From Dipteris shenzhenensis (Eukaryota; Polypodiophyta; Polypodiopsida; Gleicheniales), in NCBI GenBank assembly GCA_047967505.1, contig CM106541.1: a stretch of 64,000 bases of DNA; one strand, 5' to 3'. The notes beneath the pieces are model-generated. The model saw only the letters and a program-made list of their open reading frames with translations, searched no databases and was not told the origin of the DNA. Positions within the stretch are counted from its first letter, which is position 1. Every line of letters begins with the position of its first letter. Shown in pieces: positions 41,224 through 51,995 of this stretch. Position numbers and translations under genes: made by a program.

Positions 41224-43455
41224 TAATCCCATGATGTGGCGGCAATGTGCAAACCGCTCCATAGGCAAGCTCTTAGTGAGCAAATCTGCAGGATTATCAT
41301 CAGTATGTACCTTCACAAGCTCAAGTCACTTGTTTTCCATGAAATGGTATTTCACATCTATGTGCTTGGTCTTTTGATGAAAGACCGGATTCTTTGCCAA
41401 CATGATAGCACTCTGACTATCACAATGCAAAACTGGCATATCTCCTGTAATACCCAAATCTCCCACCAGCCGAGTAAGCCATATTGCTTCCTTGCAAGCC
41501 TCAGTGGCTACAACATATTCAGCTTCAGTGGTTGACAGTGCAACGCATTTCTGCAACCGAGACACCCATGATATAGCACCTCCTGCAAATGTGAAAATAT
41601 AACCGGTAGTAGACTTCCGGTTATCTGCATTCCCTGCATAGTCTGAATCTGTAAAGCCATGCACCAATGCATCCTGCCTACCATAGCATATGCACAAGTC
41701 TTTGGTACCCTTGAGATACCTCAAGACACCTTTCACTGCTTCCCAGTGCCGCTTGCCTGGATTTGCCATATACCTGCTGATGACTCCCACCGCAAAAGCA
41801 ATATCCGGACGAGTGGCAACCATGGCATACATCAAAGAACCAACTGCAGATGCATACGGAACCTTGGCCATTTCAGCCTTATCATCATCTGATCTGGGGC
41901 TGTCCTTACTGCTGAGTTTTAAATGTGGAGGCAACGGGGTACTAATAGACTTCCCCCCCTCCATTTTAAACCTTTGCAGTACTTTGTCAATGTACTCCTT
42001 CTGTGACAGAAACAAAAGTCCCATGGACCTGTCACGAATAATCCGCATACCAAGAATATGATTTGCATCACCCAAGTCTTTCATGTCAAAAGACTTATGC
42101 AATTGTTTCTTCAAAGCACTAATCTCCTGCTGAGATTTGCTGGCAATCAGCATGTCATCCACATATAGAATGAGTAGCATCAAACTGCCATCCTTTGCCC
42201 GTTTGGTGTACAAGCAGTGATCGGTCTCACACCTATGATACCCTTGAACCTGCATGAAGGCATCAAACTTCTTGTACCATTCTCTTGGCGCCTGCTTGAG
42301 TCCATACAAGCTCCTTTTGAGCTTACACACAAGCTGCTCTTTCCCTTTAACAGCATATCCCTCTGGCTGACTCATGTAGATCTCATCATGGAGATCTCCG
42401 TGAAGAAAAGCAGTCTTCACATCCATCTGACATAAATCCATGTCCTCATGAGCAACAAGAGCTAACACTGCTCTCAAAGTAGTCATCTTGACTACAGGGG
42501 AAAAGATCTCATCAAAGTCAATGCCCTTCTCCTGCTTAAATCCCTTGGCAACCAATCTGGCCTTATACCTCGGTAAAGCATTTGAATCCACTTTGACTTT
42601 GTAAACCCACTTGCATGGCAAAACCTTTCTGCCTGCAGGTAGCTGCACCAAATCCCATGTATCATTTTGAAGTAGGGAGTCCATTTCTGACTGCATGGCT
42701 TTCTCCCACTTCCTTTTCTCTGTTCTTCCCATAGCTTCCTTGAAGCTGGAAGCCTCACCACAATCTGTCAGCATGATAAAATCAGCCACATTATTGGCTC
42801 CTGGAACAAACCTGTCAGGAGGCCGTTGTACACGGGTGCTCCTCCTAACAAAATGTTCCGGATTAGGCTGCTGTCCAGCCTGTTCGTCATGCATGACGGG
42901 TGGCTGTACCACCATATTTGACTGTTCTACAGCCCCATTTGCTGGCATATCCAGTGGTGCATTATTGGCAAAATTGTTTGGCTGATTTTCAGCCTGTATA
43001 CCCTCTTGAACAGGGTTATCTACAGCAGCCTGCTGCTGCATATTAATGGGCATTCTTTGCTGTCCGACATCATCATAAACAACCCTCCTGTATTCCACAG
43101 GTTGCACGGGTTCTTTGTGTACACTATCCTCTTTAAAGATGACATCATTACTGCGTATAATCTTCCGTTTGACGGGATCCCATAACCTGAACCCCATTTC
43201 ACCTTCGTCACCATAACCCATGAAGATGCATCTGAAAGACTTTGGCTCCAGTTTGGTGCGCAGTTCTTTGCGTACATGAGCAAAGCACTCGCAGCCAAAC
43301 ACACGTAAGTGCTTATATGAAGGTGGCTTGCCAGACCACGCCTCCTCTGGCACTTTCAACTCCAAAGCCTTGTAGAGCGACCTGTTAATTAGGTGAACTG
43401 CTGTTTGCACGGCTTTTGCCCAAAAGCCATGGGGCAATGCAGCATAAGACAACAT
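41224..43455 (-). pseudogene. Copia-2 Pol: integrase end, RT, RNase H
   Basis: Open from 43455 to a TGA at 41328-41326, with the natural tail (LELVKVHTDDNPADLLTKSL) after that stop to about 41224. Contains the integrase C-terminal part (ALPHGFWAKAVQTAVHLINR), a variable proline/asparagine linker, RT (KARLVAKGFKQEKGIDFDE, LILYVDDMLIAS) and complete RT-RNase H connection. RNase H follows (GFTDSDYAGNADNRKSTTGY, ALSTTEAEYVVATEACKEA). The region absent from Copia-1 (MVATRPDIAFAVGVISRYM) is present here. Confidence 0.92.
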
Positions 43456-43840
43456 ACATCGAACCTTCTCCTAAATAGTTCGATTCATTATGAGGGGCAG
43501 TGAGTTCCTGTTTAATGCCCTTAGCTTCGCAAAACTGTACAAAGGCATGTGACACATACTCACCCCCATTATCGGATCTGAGGCGTTTCAGCCTGCGACC
43601 TGTCCGATTCTCAACCTGAGCGACAAACTCCTTGAAAGCATCTAAGGCATCGCTTTTATGCTTCAAGAAATAGACCCACACTTTGCGTGTGGCATCATCA
43701 ATAAAAGTAATGAAATACTTTGCACCCCCTAGTGATAGCTGTGGCATCTCACACAAATCAGTGTGCACTAGATCAAGTGGTGCTCTATTTTGGGGAGTTC
43801 TCCTCTTATGAGGAGTCATAGAATGCTTGCCAAATTGCAA
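43385..43840 (-). pseudogene. Copia-2 integrase core
   Basis: Reads HTDLCEMPQLSLGGAKYFIT and LRSDNGGEYVSHAFVQFCEA, giving the first two DDE aspartates. A gap or indel near 43485 (after LTAPHNESN) has removed the third catalytic region, so integrase is inactive. It is in a different frame from the segments on both sides. Confidence 0.88.
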
Positions 43841-44496
43841 TGATCACAAGTAGGCAAATCTGAAAATGAAAGAGACGGCAGATAACCCAAACGTGACAGT
43901 TCTTGCATTCCTTTAACGGACATGTGTCCCAACCGGCTATGCCACAATGAAACCTTTGGCAGCTCGCTTATGGCAACAACATGATTACCTACACTGGAAA
44001 CATAAAGAGGGTACAAGGTATCACTCTTATAACCCTCCGCCACTACACCCTGGCCATCAGTAATCACCCATTTGGAATCCCCAAATGTGGTGTGGTAACC
44101 ACTGTCATCCAACAAGACAGTGCTAATCAGATTTTTCTTGATTTGCGGCACATGGCGAACACCATCAAGCATAAATATGCGTCCATCAGGGAATACTATC
44201 TGTATACTGCCAATCCCTGCAATCTGACATGCATAGTTGTTCCCAAGGTGAACAACTCCATGAGTACCTGTATAGGAAGTGAACCACTCCCTATGAGGAG
44301 TAACATGAAAAGAAGCACCTGAATCCAAGAGCCAGGTGTGCATGTCATGGCCATCAATAACCAATGTATGTGCAATTACAGCAGAAGAGCATAAAACATC
44401 ATGTCTGTCACTTTCACTATCCTCTGCTGCAACATTCACTGCATCCAAGTCATCTGCCTTGGCCTTGCCTTTGCCTTTGCTTTCCACTGCCTGCAT
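43816..44496 (-). pseudogene. Copia-2 protease and GAG-pre-integrase
   Basis: Protease active site WLLDSGASFHVTPHREWF, then GVHLGNNYAC-like substrate-domain text and SLWHSRLGHMSVKGMQEL with a final CDHC. It shifts frame at about 43830. The upstream part, a Lys-rich linker, replaces the zinc knuckle seen in Copia-1. Confidence 0.88.
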
Positions 44497-44534
44497 CCTT
44501 TGTCTCAGCCTTCTTGGCTTTCTTTGCCACAGGA

Positions 44535-45212
44535 CTAACTGCGGGATTTGGACTTGCCAGCAGATCTCCCCTTCTGCTGAGTCCTACCTCTTTCCTGTAC
44601 CTGCAAAGCATTGGAAGACTTGCTGCCCATATTATTCTTCATGCTCATCTCCTCCATAAGGAGAGAGCTCTCCACATCAGCATACATAAGAGTGACATTT
44701 GAATTAGACAGGGTGGTCTTGAAAGTGTCCCAACTCTCAGGGAGGGTACACAACAAGAAAGTAGCCTTGAACTCCTCATCAAGGTTCAATCCCTGTGCAA
44801 TAAGCTGTGTAAAGATGGCATTGAACTCACTCAAGTGTGAGGTCATAGCTGTACCTTCCTTCATGCGAAGATCGACAAGCTTCTTCAACCAATAAACCTT
44901 GCTGGCTGAACTCTTTTGGGCATACAACTCTTCTAGCCTCTGCCATAGGCCATAAGAGGTCTTTTCAGCCTGAACATTGAACACAAGAGAATCACTAAGA
45001 GTAAGCATGATAGCAGCCCTAGCGGACAAATCAAGCTCCTCCCACTCATCATCTGACATCCCAGATGGCTTGACACCCTTCATCCTTATGGGCTTAGAAA
45101 TCTTCTTTAGCAGAAGTACATTCAAACACTGTTCTGCCCATAATGCATAATTGTGTGCCCCTTCCAATTTCTTTATGTTCAAAATTGAAGATTCACTTCC
45201 CCCTGATGCCAT
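44535..45212 (-). pseudogene. Copia-2 Gag, zinc knuckle lost
   Basis: From ATG at 45212 (MASGGSESSILNIKKLEGAH), closely like Copia-1 Gag (ARAAIMLTLSDSLVFNVQAE, YAQKSSASKVYWLKKLVDLR). It stops after SAGKSKSRS, where Copia-1 continues into its CCHC knuckle. The corresponding codons are missing and a frameshift joins a Lys-rich linker, so the RNA-binding knuckle is deleted. Confidence 0.87.
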
Positions 45213-46841
45213 ATCAGATAAGGAAAGTACCTGACTCCCTGTAAGTCAAAAAAATGACTAAATAAAATTCTGATTTCTCAGAAAACCTGCTCTATCAAGA
45301 GCCAGGAGCACTCACAATAGTGCTGTTTTTACTCTCAAAAAATCTGCAGCAAAACATAAAATTTTCCCTCCAATCACTGTACCTTCTGACACACTGTACC
45401 GTGCTCAAATAGGCATAAAACAGTAACTTCAAAATGCTGCAGCTGTTCCACAAGTGCTTTATCAATGCATCATCAGCTGACGAAGCACAAAACACTGCTG
45501 TCCTGGACACTTCTCCCACCTCAGATGAGGTATTGCACTGATTTTATATGCATAAACCACTTGTCATACACTGTTTTGTCCACTGAAAAAGGTTCCAAAC
45601 ACCTCAGCCTGTCACAAACCTGCAACAAAGAATGGGACAAATCCCAAACAATCACCCTTCTGCCAAGGGGATAAAAGACATATGAAGTGCTTAAACAGTA
45701 ACTCAAGTGCTCACAAGCAAAATCTGGACAAAAGCCCCTTGATTTGACACCTGTACCAAGTGAAAAACACCTCAACACTGAGGTAGCATACAAAATACAG
45801 CGCTCTCCTGGCACTTTCACCTGACAATGTAATGCATAAACGGCCCTGTGTACACAATAACAACACAGATCCCAACGTACAAACACTGAAGAGAAAATCT
45901 TTTGAGCACTGTCAACGATGGACAGTTAGGGACCGAGTAAACTCGATGCGCCCTGGCCAAGCGTGGCTCAACTGAGATTTTTCAAAGTGTCGTACACAGA
46001 ATGTGACCTGCAAGAAATGTCACTGAATACACTGCGGAAACAAGACCAATGTGGGCACCCTGGCTCCACACTGCCTCAAGGCATACACTGCATAAACTTC
46101 CAGGCAAAAGCCCTTTAAAATTGTCACCTGAAAGCTGAGATTTGCACTCAGCAAAAGCATAAAAGCCCTCTGCAAAATCAAGGCATTTGACCTTCCCGAA
46201 ACAAAATAACTGTGCAACCACCACACACTATGGCACTAGTCACCTCAAGCACGAGGGACACGAGGGTACTTGCTGTACCTCAAACACACAGTTTTGAGAA
46301 CTAAACAACCGGGAATGAAGAGCAGAGTGCTCTCTCTTTTCCTTCTTCCCAAAAAAAAAAACAAAAATCTGTGCCTCCTGTACCTGCTGTACCTGCGCAG
46401 GGTACCTGTTGTACCCTGTACCTGCGAGGGCACAAATCCCAAAAAAAAAAATCCGACCTGTACCTCCCTAACGCAGCGTCCGTACGGCGGCGTCCATACG
46501 GTACGACTGCCTGTACGGCATCCGTACGGTCAGTACGGATGGCCGTACCTGTCCGTACGACGGGCTGCACGCAGCTGGTGTTGCGCGCTGGTGGCGCTGG
46601 CTGCGTGCGGCCGGTGTTGTGCGGTGCACGAACTGGCTGCACCCGCGCAGCTAGCTGCAGCTAAGGCTGCGTGAGCAGCCGCTCCTGCACTGGCTGCTTG
46701 CCCTGCAAGCTTGCGCTGCCCCACTCGCTGGCCCTGCCCTGATCTGCTCGCGCTGCCGCCCTGCTAGCCGCTGAGGGCACGAGGCCCGAGGGGAGAGGAA
46801 GGGGTAGAGAGATAGACCTGAGTGGAGTGGGAGAGGTAGAG
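45213..46841 (-). other. Copia-2 leader
   Basis: About 1.6 kb without coding content. Contains a GTAC-rich cluster (46255-46570, annotated separately), two A-runs near 46350 and 46441, and CAAAAGCCC motifs shared with other copia leaders here. Confidence 0.7.
46255..46570. promoter_or_regulatory. GTAC cluster in the Copia-2 leader
   Basis: About fifteen GTAC tetramers in 315 bp, first as TGTACCTG repeats (46265-46430), then as palindromic CCGTACGG and variants (46478-46565). GTAC is the core bound by SBP/SPL factors. A similar cluster is in the Copia-3 leader (51240-51450). Confidence 0.55.
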
Positions 46842-46854
46842 GCTCTGATACCAG
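46842..46854 (-). promoter_or_regulatory. Primer-binding site of Copia-2
   Basis: The minus strand reads TGGTATCAGAGCC two bases inside the 5' LTR. Confidence 0.9.
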
Positions 46855-46855
46855 T

Positions 46856-47101
46856 TGAGAGGGAAAGAATGGGGGAGTGGAACGATGATGACAGAAAGAG
46901 AGAGGGGGAGACACAAAAGTGTGGGTGTGTAAAGTGTTGAGCCACACCACAAACTCATAGGTTTTATTAGGATTAGGCTTTCACCCTATGACTGTCTTAA
47001 CCACAAACTCATAGGTTTTATTAGGATTAGGCTTTCACCCTAAGACTGTCATAGGTGTCATAACTTTAACAAAAGGGTGGCAATGTGCCTTTACCCCAAC
47101 A
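46856..47101 (-). repeat. 5' LTR of Copia-2, with internal duplication
   Basis: 246 bp, like 40917-41119 but with a segment of about 50 bp (CCACAAACTCATAGG to TGACTGTC) present twice in tandem (about 46947-47050). Confidence 0.92.
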
Positions 47102-47106
47102 CAAAA
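47102..47106. repeat. Right TSD of Copia-2 (CAAAA)
   Basis: Perfect copy of 40912-40916. Confidence 0.93.
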
Positions 47107-48356
47107 CTGAGTCAAATATGCCTGCAAGACTGAGTGCAACTCACTCAAAAATCTGTCCCAACTTGTGACAGAGATAGAGGCATCCAAAACTCAAAGAAAC
47201 TGTCCCAAAATGACAATCAAAACAGTCATAAAACTGCAGCAAACAGTATTCTTGTTTTTCTCAACATAAAAGCATCCAAATTGACATCCAAGATACTATT
47301 CCAGTGTCACAAAGAGTTGCTGAGCACTTGTGCACCAAAAGCCCCAATTTTTGAGGTCAAAAGTCAAACTTTGACCACCACAAATGTGCACAATCCAAGC
47401 ATAAAGCAAATCAGCACCACTTTTGCAACAATGTCAATGCATCCAAGTGCTCAAAGCACTGCTTCACAAAGGCATAACCTCTAACATCAGGTCGAGGTTT
47501 ATTCTTGGAATATTGTAAATTCTTTGAGATTCCCCTTTCCAATGTGTCCCAAACAGAAAATTTCTTGCTTCAATGTGCAAGAGCAAGCCTTCCAATGCAT
47601 AAAATTGCAAAAGCCCCAAATTTCTGTCTTATCCACTGCCACGTGTCACTTTTTGACAGGCTGAACCCTAAAAGTGATGATATCTCAGCACCACGAAGGC
47701 GAAAGTCAACCAAACTTGGCAGACAGTGTCCCTTCAAGTAGGCGACCACTTTTATGATGTCAAAACAGCAGTAAAATGTGCGAAATCCACAAATCTGCAA
47801 CTTGCCCTGTGGCTGGAAACTGAGAATCAGCAAGAGCTTCGCAACGGTCAAGCAGAATCCAACCAAACTTGGCAGGATTCCTCTCCAGGAGTAGGCGACC
47901 ACTTTTAGTGCAAAAGATTGGAGAAAAAACCCCAAAAAGATAGGCGAAATTCAACTCCTGTGTGGCTGAAAGGTGTCGCCCTGCTTAAACTGCACCGGAT
48001 CTAATGTAAAGTACTACAAATGAAGTCGCCCTTCTGTAGGAGGTGTAGCAATACCAAGAGCTCCAACTGGGAAGTGTCCTTGACCACTATCTCGCTGTAT
48101 TTCGCTTGCTACAGCCCAAAAACCAGTCAAAAATGCTGAAAAACAGCAAGTACACTCACCCAAAAGGTGTCTCCAGCTAGGAGCACGAGAATAGAAGTGA
48201 TTCCCGCGATGAAACTCCACGAAACAGCTGGGGGCAGCGAGGGAGAGAGGCTGGACTGCGTGGGCAGCAAGAACAAGTGACTTCCAGCGATGGAAAGGTC
48301 ACACCGTGCGAGGGGAGGCTAGGGAATGATGAGGAGGAGCTGGTGGGTAGGGAGGC
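47107..48356 (-). other. Copia-1 leader, distal part
   Basis: About 1.25 kb, non-coding. It holds two imperfect copies of a 50-bp motif (about 47706-47754 and 47857-47907, each from CCAACCAAACTTGGCAG-like text to GTAGGCGACCACTTTTA). CAAAAGCCCCAA motifs lie near 47336 and 47608. With 40762-40916 it makes a leader of about 1.4 kb. Confidence 0.75.
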
Positions 48357-48366
48357 TCTCATACCA
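48357..48366 (-). promoter_or_regulatory. Primer-binding site of Copia-1 (one change)
   Basis: The minus strand reads TGGTATGAGAGC beside the 5' LTR, against TGGTATCAGAGC elsewhere in the window. Confidence 0.8.
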
Positions 48367-48368
48367 AT

Positions 48369-48562
48369 TGATGAGAACAAGGAGCGGAAGCAAGAGGGAG
48401 AGAGAGAGTGGAAGGAGAGAGAGCACAAGTTTTGTGGGAAGCAAAAAGTCTATTGTGTGACTTCCCTTATTGCCTTTTATACAAAGAATAGATAAGGTGA
48501 TGACGTGGCAGTATAAGTACCACTTATACAAGGAATAGCACATTGTGCCTTTATCCCCAACA
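48369..48562 (-). repeat. 5' LTR of Copia-1
   Basis: 194 bp; differs from 36644-36837 by GGAGCGG/GGAGCAG and GACGTGG/GACGTCG. Confidence 0.94.
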
Positions 48563-48567
48563 CCTTT

Positions 48568-48606
48568 CGTCTAGAAGGTTCAGCGCTCTCCACTGGGATC
48601 TCATCG
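48568..48606 (+). repeat. Left arm of inverted duplication, second part
   Basis: CGTCTAGAAGGTTCAGCGCT and following bases are the reverse complement of 49449-49489 with two or three mismatches. It continues the arm at 36456-36643 once Copia-1 is removed. Confidence 0.9.
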
Positions 48607-48795
48607 TGTATACATATATGTACATACATATATGTATATATACATATATATACATATATCTATATATGTACATATATAGATATATATGTATGTATATGTA
48701 TACATACATGTATACATATACATACATATATACATATATGTATACATATGTATATATATGTATACATATGTACATATATGTATACATACATACAT

Positions 48796-48861
<66 letters not shown>

Positions 48862-48967
48862 ATGTATATATGTATGTATAAATATGTATGTATATGTATA
48901 TATGTATGTATAAATATGTATATGTATATATATGTATACATATGTACATATATGTATACATATATGT

Positions 48968-49025
<58 letters not shown>

Positions 49026-49129
49026 ATGTATATATGTATGTATAAATATGTATGTATATGTATATATATGTATGTATACATATACATATACAAATATATA
49101 CATACATATTTATACATACATATATACAT

Positions 49130-49165
<36 letters not shown>

Positions 49166-49187
49166 ATATATGTATACATACATATAT

Positions 49188-49223
<36 letters not shown>

Positions 49224-49448
49224 ATGTATATATGTATGTATAAATATGTATGTATATGTATATATATGTATGTATATGTATATATGTATGTATATATATA
49301 CATATATGTATGTATATATATGCATATATGTATGTACATATATGTATACATATGTATATATATACATACATGTATATATATGTATGTATATGTATATATG
49401 TATCTATATATATACATATATGTATGTATATATATACATATATGTATA
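48607..49448. repeat. TATACATA microsatellite in the centre of the inverted duplication
   Basis: About 840 bp of ATGTATGTATATGTATATAT units in both orientations. It has internal repeats such as GTATGTATAAATATGTATGT at several places. Open frames on both strands are artefacts of the repeat. Confidence 0.93.
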
Positions 49449-49678
49449 CGCGATGAGATCCCGGTGGAGAGCGCTGAACCTTCTAGACGAAAGGAAGGTA
49501 AAACAAGGTCGGTAGGGCTCTTCGCTGCTGATGGAAAAGAAAGGATTCTAGATCCTTTGTACCCATCAGCTACTGCAGCTTCACCCATCAGGGACAAGGA
49601 ACCAGCACTAGGTGTTAATTTAGTCATCCCTTTTTACCCCACGGACCCCCCGTTTGTTGAGAGTAAAGTTGAATGTAT
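49449..49678 (-). repeat. Right arm of inverted duplication with empty Copia-1 site
   Basis: Reverse complement of the left arm (36456-36643 plus 48568-48606) and uninterrupted. The AAAGG at 49490-49494 corresponds to the CCTTT duplicated around Copia-1. This arm therefore records the pre-insertion state and dates the inverted duplication before Copia-1. Confidence 0.92.
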
Positions 49679-49719
<41 letters not shown>

Positions 49720-50341
49720 CATACATATATGTATGTGTATGTATATATATACATACATATATGTACATATATGTATGTATATGTATATATATATATAAAT
49801 ATATATACATATATGTATGTATATATATACATATATATATGTACATATATGTATGTATATATATACATACATGTATACATATATGTATACATCTACGTAT
49901 ATGTATGTATATATGTATACGTATATGTATATATATACGTATATGTATACATACATGTATGTATATATGTGTACATACATACATATATACATACATATAT
50001 GTATACATATATACATACATGTATGTATATATGTGTACGTATATGTATACATATACGTATATGTATACATATACGTACACATATATACATACATGTATGT
50101 ATATATGTATACATATACGTATATGTATACATATACGTATATGTATACATATACGTATATGTATACATACGTATATGTAATATATACATATATATATATA
50201 TATATTACATATACGTATGTATACATATACGTATATGTATACATATATACATACATGTATGTATACATATACGTATATATATACATATATGTATACATAT
50301 ATACATACATATATGTATACATATATGTGTGTGTGTGTGTA

Positions 50342-50403
<62 letters not shown>

Positions 50404-50425
50404 TGTATACATACATACATGTATA

Positions 50426-50461
<36 letters not shown>

Positions 50462-50529
50462 TACATATATGTATGTATGTATGTATGTATACATATATAC
50501 ATGTATACATACATACATGTATATATGTA

Positions 50530-50584
<55 letters not shown>

Positions 50585-50623
50585 GTATACATATATATAC
50601 ATATATGTGTATATATGTATGTA

Positions 50624-50664
<41 letters not shown>

Positions 50665-50678
50665 CCCACCAACAAAAA

Positions 50679-50714
<36 letters not shown>

Positions 50715-50812
50715 ACACATATACATATAGACATATATATATACATATATATATGTATATGTATATGTATATATGTATATGCATGCACACACACACACAC
50801 ACATATATATAT
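49679..50812. repeat. Compound microsatellite: TATACATA, CATA, ATACGTAT, (GT)n
   Basis: Includes (AC)n at 49681-49710, ATACGTATATGT units (49890-50260), (CATA)n/(TATG)n runs (50341-50500), (TATGTG)n (50528-50585) and two (GT)n tracts around TTTCCCACCAACAAAAAAAG (50663-50682). Confidence 0.94.
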
Positions 50813-50887
50813 AACCTCTATAGTACAGATGTACGTGGCACTGGTCAAGAAGCAAAACAATTAGCACAAGAGGTCAAGCAGTTGAAG
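50813..50887 (+). pseudogene. Coiled-coil-like reading frame, left piece
   Basis: Reads TDVRGTGQEAKQLAQEVKQL before the Copia-3 LTR. After removal of Copia-3 and one target copy the frame continues at 55157 with KMLSMDSKIEQGHAKVISME. Heptad-like charged helix; family unknown. It may be part of another retroelement Gag or of a host gene. Confidence 0.45.
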
Positions 50888-51143
50888 TGTAGGCCATCTT
50901 CTCCCGATCGTATTGATGCCCTCTGGGCCCTGATATGTGCCATGTAGCTTTAGTTATTGGCACTTAGGTCACCTAGTACTTTTAGTGTCTTATACACCTA
51001 GTACTAGTGGTACCACTAGGACACTAGGTCCTAGGGTTCTCTTTTATAGTACTTTGTACTTTCATTTTCATTCCACTAGTTGATGTGACGGCTTCCACTT
51101 CTTGCTCCACTCTTGTGCATCCTTTTGCTTCCCTGAGCCTACA
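50888..51143 (+). repeat. 5' LTR of Copia-3
   Basis: From TGTAGGCCATCTTCTCCC to GAGCCTACA, repeated at 54895-55151. Contains runs of CTAGTAC/ACTAGG palindromes (CCTAGTACTAGTGGTACCAC near 51000), which put several GTAC sites in the LTR. Confidence 0.92.
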
Positions 51144-51144
51144 G

Positions 51145-51156
51145 TGGTATCAGAGC
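51145..51156 (+). promoter_or_regulatory. Primer-binding site of Copia-3
   Basis: TGGTATCAGAGC one base after the 5' LTR. Confidence 0.92.
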
Positions 51157-51995
51157 ACTTCCTTCCCGGACCTGCTCTCTACTCCTAGTTTTTTGCTTGC
51201 AGCTCTAGCTCCCACACAGCTACAACGCGACCCCCCGACCTACTGTCCGTACAATTCCGTACGGCGCATCAACTGTTAGGGGGGGGAGGGGGGGATTTTC
51301 TCTATCCATACGATTCCGTATGGCCATCCGTATAGTGCATCACTACCTGTCCGTACATTTGTACCGATTTTCGTACAATTTTCGCTTTCCGTAGAGTTTT
51401 AGATTTCCGCACATTTTCGTACTTCGGTGTCCGTACATTCCGTACCGTCCGGAGCAGACATTGCAACAGATCTGCAATTTTTTGCTGACATTTGAGGCTT
51501 TTGCATTCAGACTTCGATTTTGCAGTTTTGGGGCTTTTGCAGGACATTGGCAAATTTGGGGTTTTTTAGTTCATTTCCCTTCTTTTGGTTGCAATTTCTT
51601 GCAAGACATTGGCATTGGAGCTTTGGAATTTGGATTGCAATTTCTTCTTCAAATTGCAGGACATTGGGTCACATTTGCAGGGCATTGGGTCAGATTGCAA
51701 GACATTGGGTCACATTTGCAAAATCTCAACAAAATTTGGGGCTTTTCTGTATCTGCCCTCTTTTTGGCTTTCTTGCCCTCATTACGTTTGGGGCTTTTGC
51801 CAGATTTGCTGATTTTTGCAGTGGTCATTGCCTGCCACAGTCACATTTGAGTCAAATTTGCATTTGCCCTTTGATTTGAGCTGGAAATTTGCAAGACATT
51901 CACTTGCAAACATTTGCTGTCATTTTTGGACAGCCAGCTCTTTGCAGTGATAGCCTTGAGGCTTTTGTGTTTTCAGGTCTTTTCTTTTCAGGGTA
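51157..51995 (+). other. Copia-3 leader with GTAC and TTGCA arrays
   Basis: Non-coding. 51240-51450 carries about eight GTAC sites (TCCGTAC repeats). 51465-51960 is crowded with TTGCA and with GGGGCTTTTGC (51530, 51737, 51790). A 24-bp-period repeat, GACATTGGGTCACATTTGCA, occurs three times at 51658-51720. Confidence 0.7.

Larger units (their letters stand above)
40917..47101 (-). mobile_element. Ty1/copia element Copia-2, nested in Copia-1
   Basis: LTRs of 203 and 246 bp, perfect CAAAA duplication, primer-binding site next to the right LTR. The protein is clearly related to Copia-1, so one family member has inserted into the leader of another. Gag and Pol are broken by at least three frameshifts and one late stop; the 3' two thirds of Pol is one open frame of 709 codons. 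Confidence 0.95.
36644..48562 (-). mobile_element. Ty1/copia element Copia-1, interrupted by Copia-2
   Basis: 194-bp LTRs at both ends, TSD CCTTT on both sides (36639-36643, 48563-48567), polypurine tract and primer-binding site in place. Without Copia-2 and its duplication it is about 5.7 kb. The LTRs differ at about two bases, so it is fairly young. The Gag/Pol frame has three in-frame TAG stops and an internal deletion. An empty target site is preserved in the right arm of the inverted duplication (49490-49494). Confidence 0.95.

Noticed and set aside
46270-46950. Overlapping 60-134 codon frames on both strands in the Copia-2 leader
   Set aside because: Explained by high GC and repeated GTAC/CTG words; no domain.
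48543-50947. Frames of 200-430 codons across the inverted-duplication core and the next microsatellite
   Set aside because: Simple-repeat artefacts, open in several frames at once.
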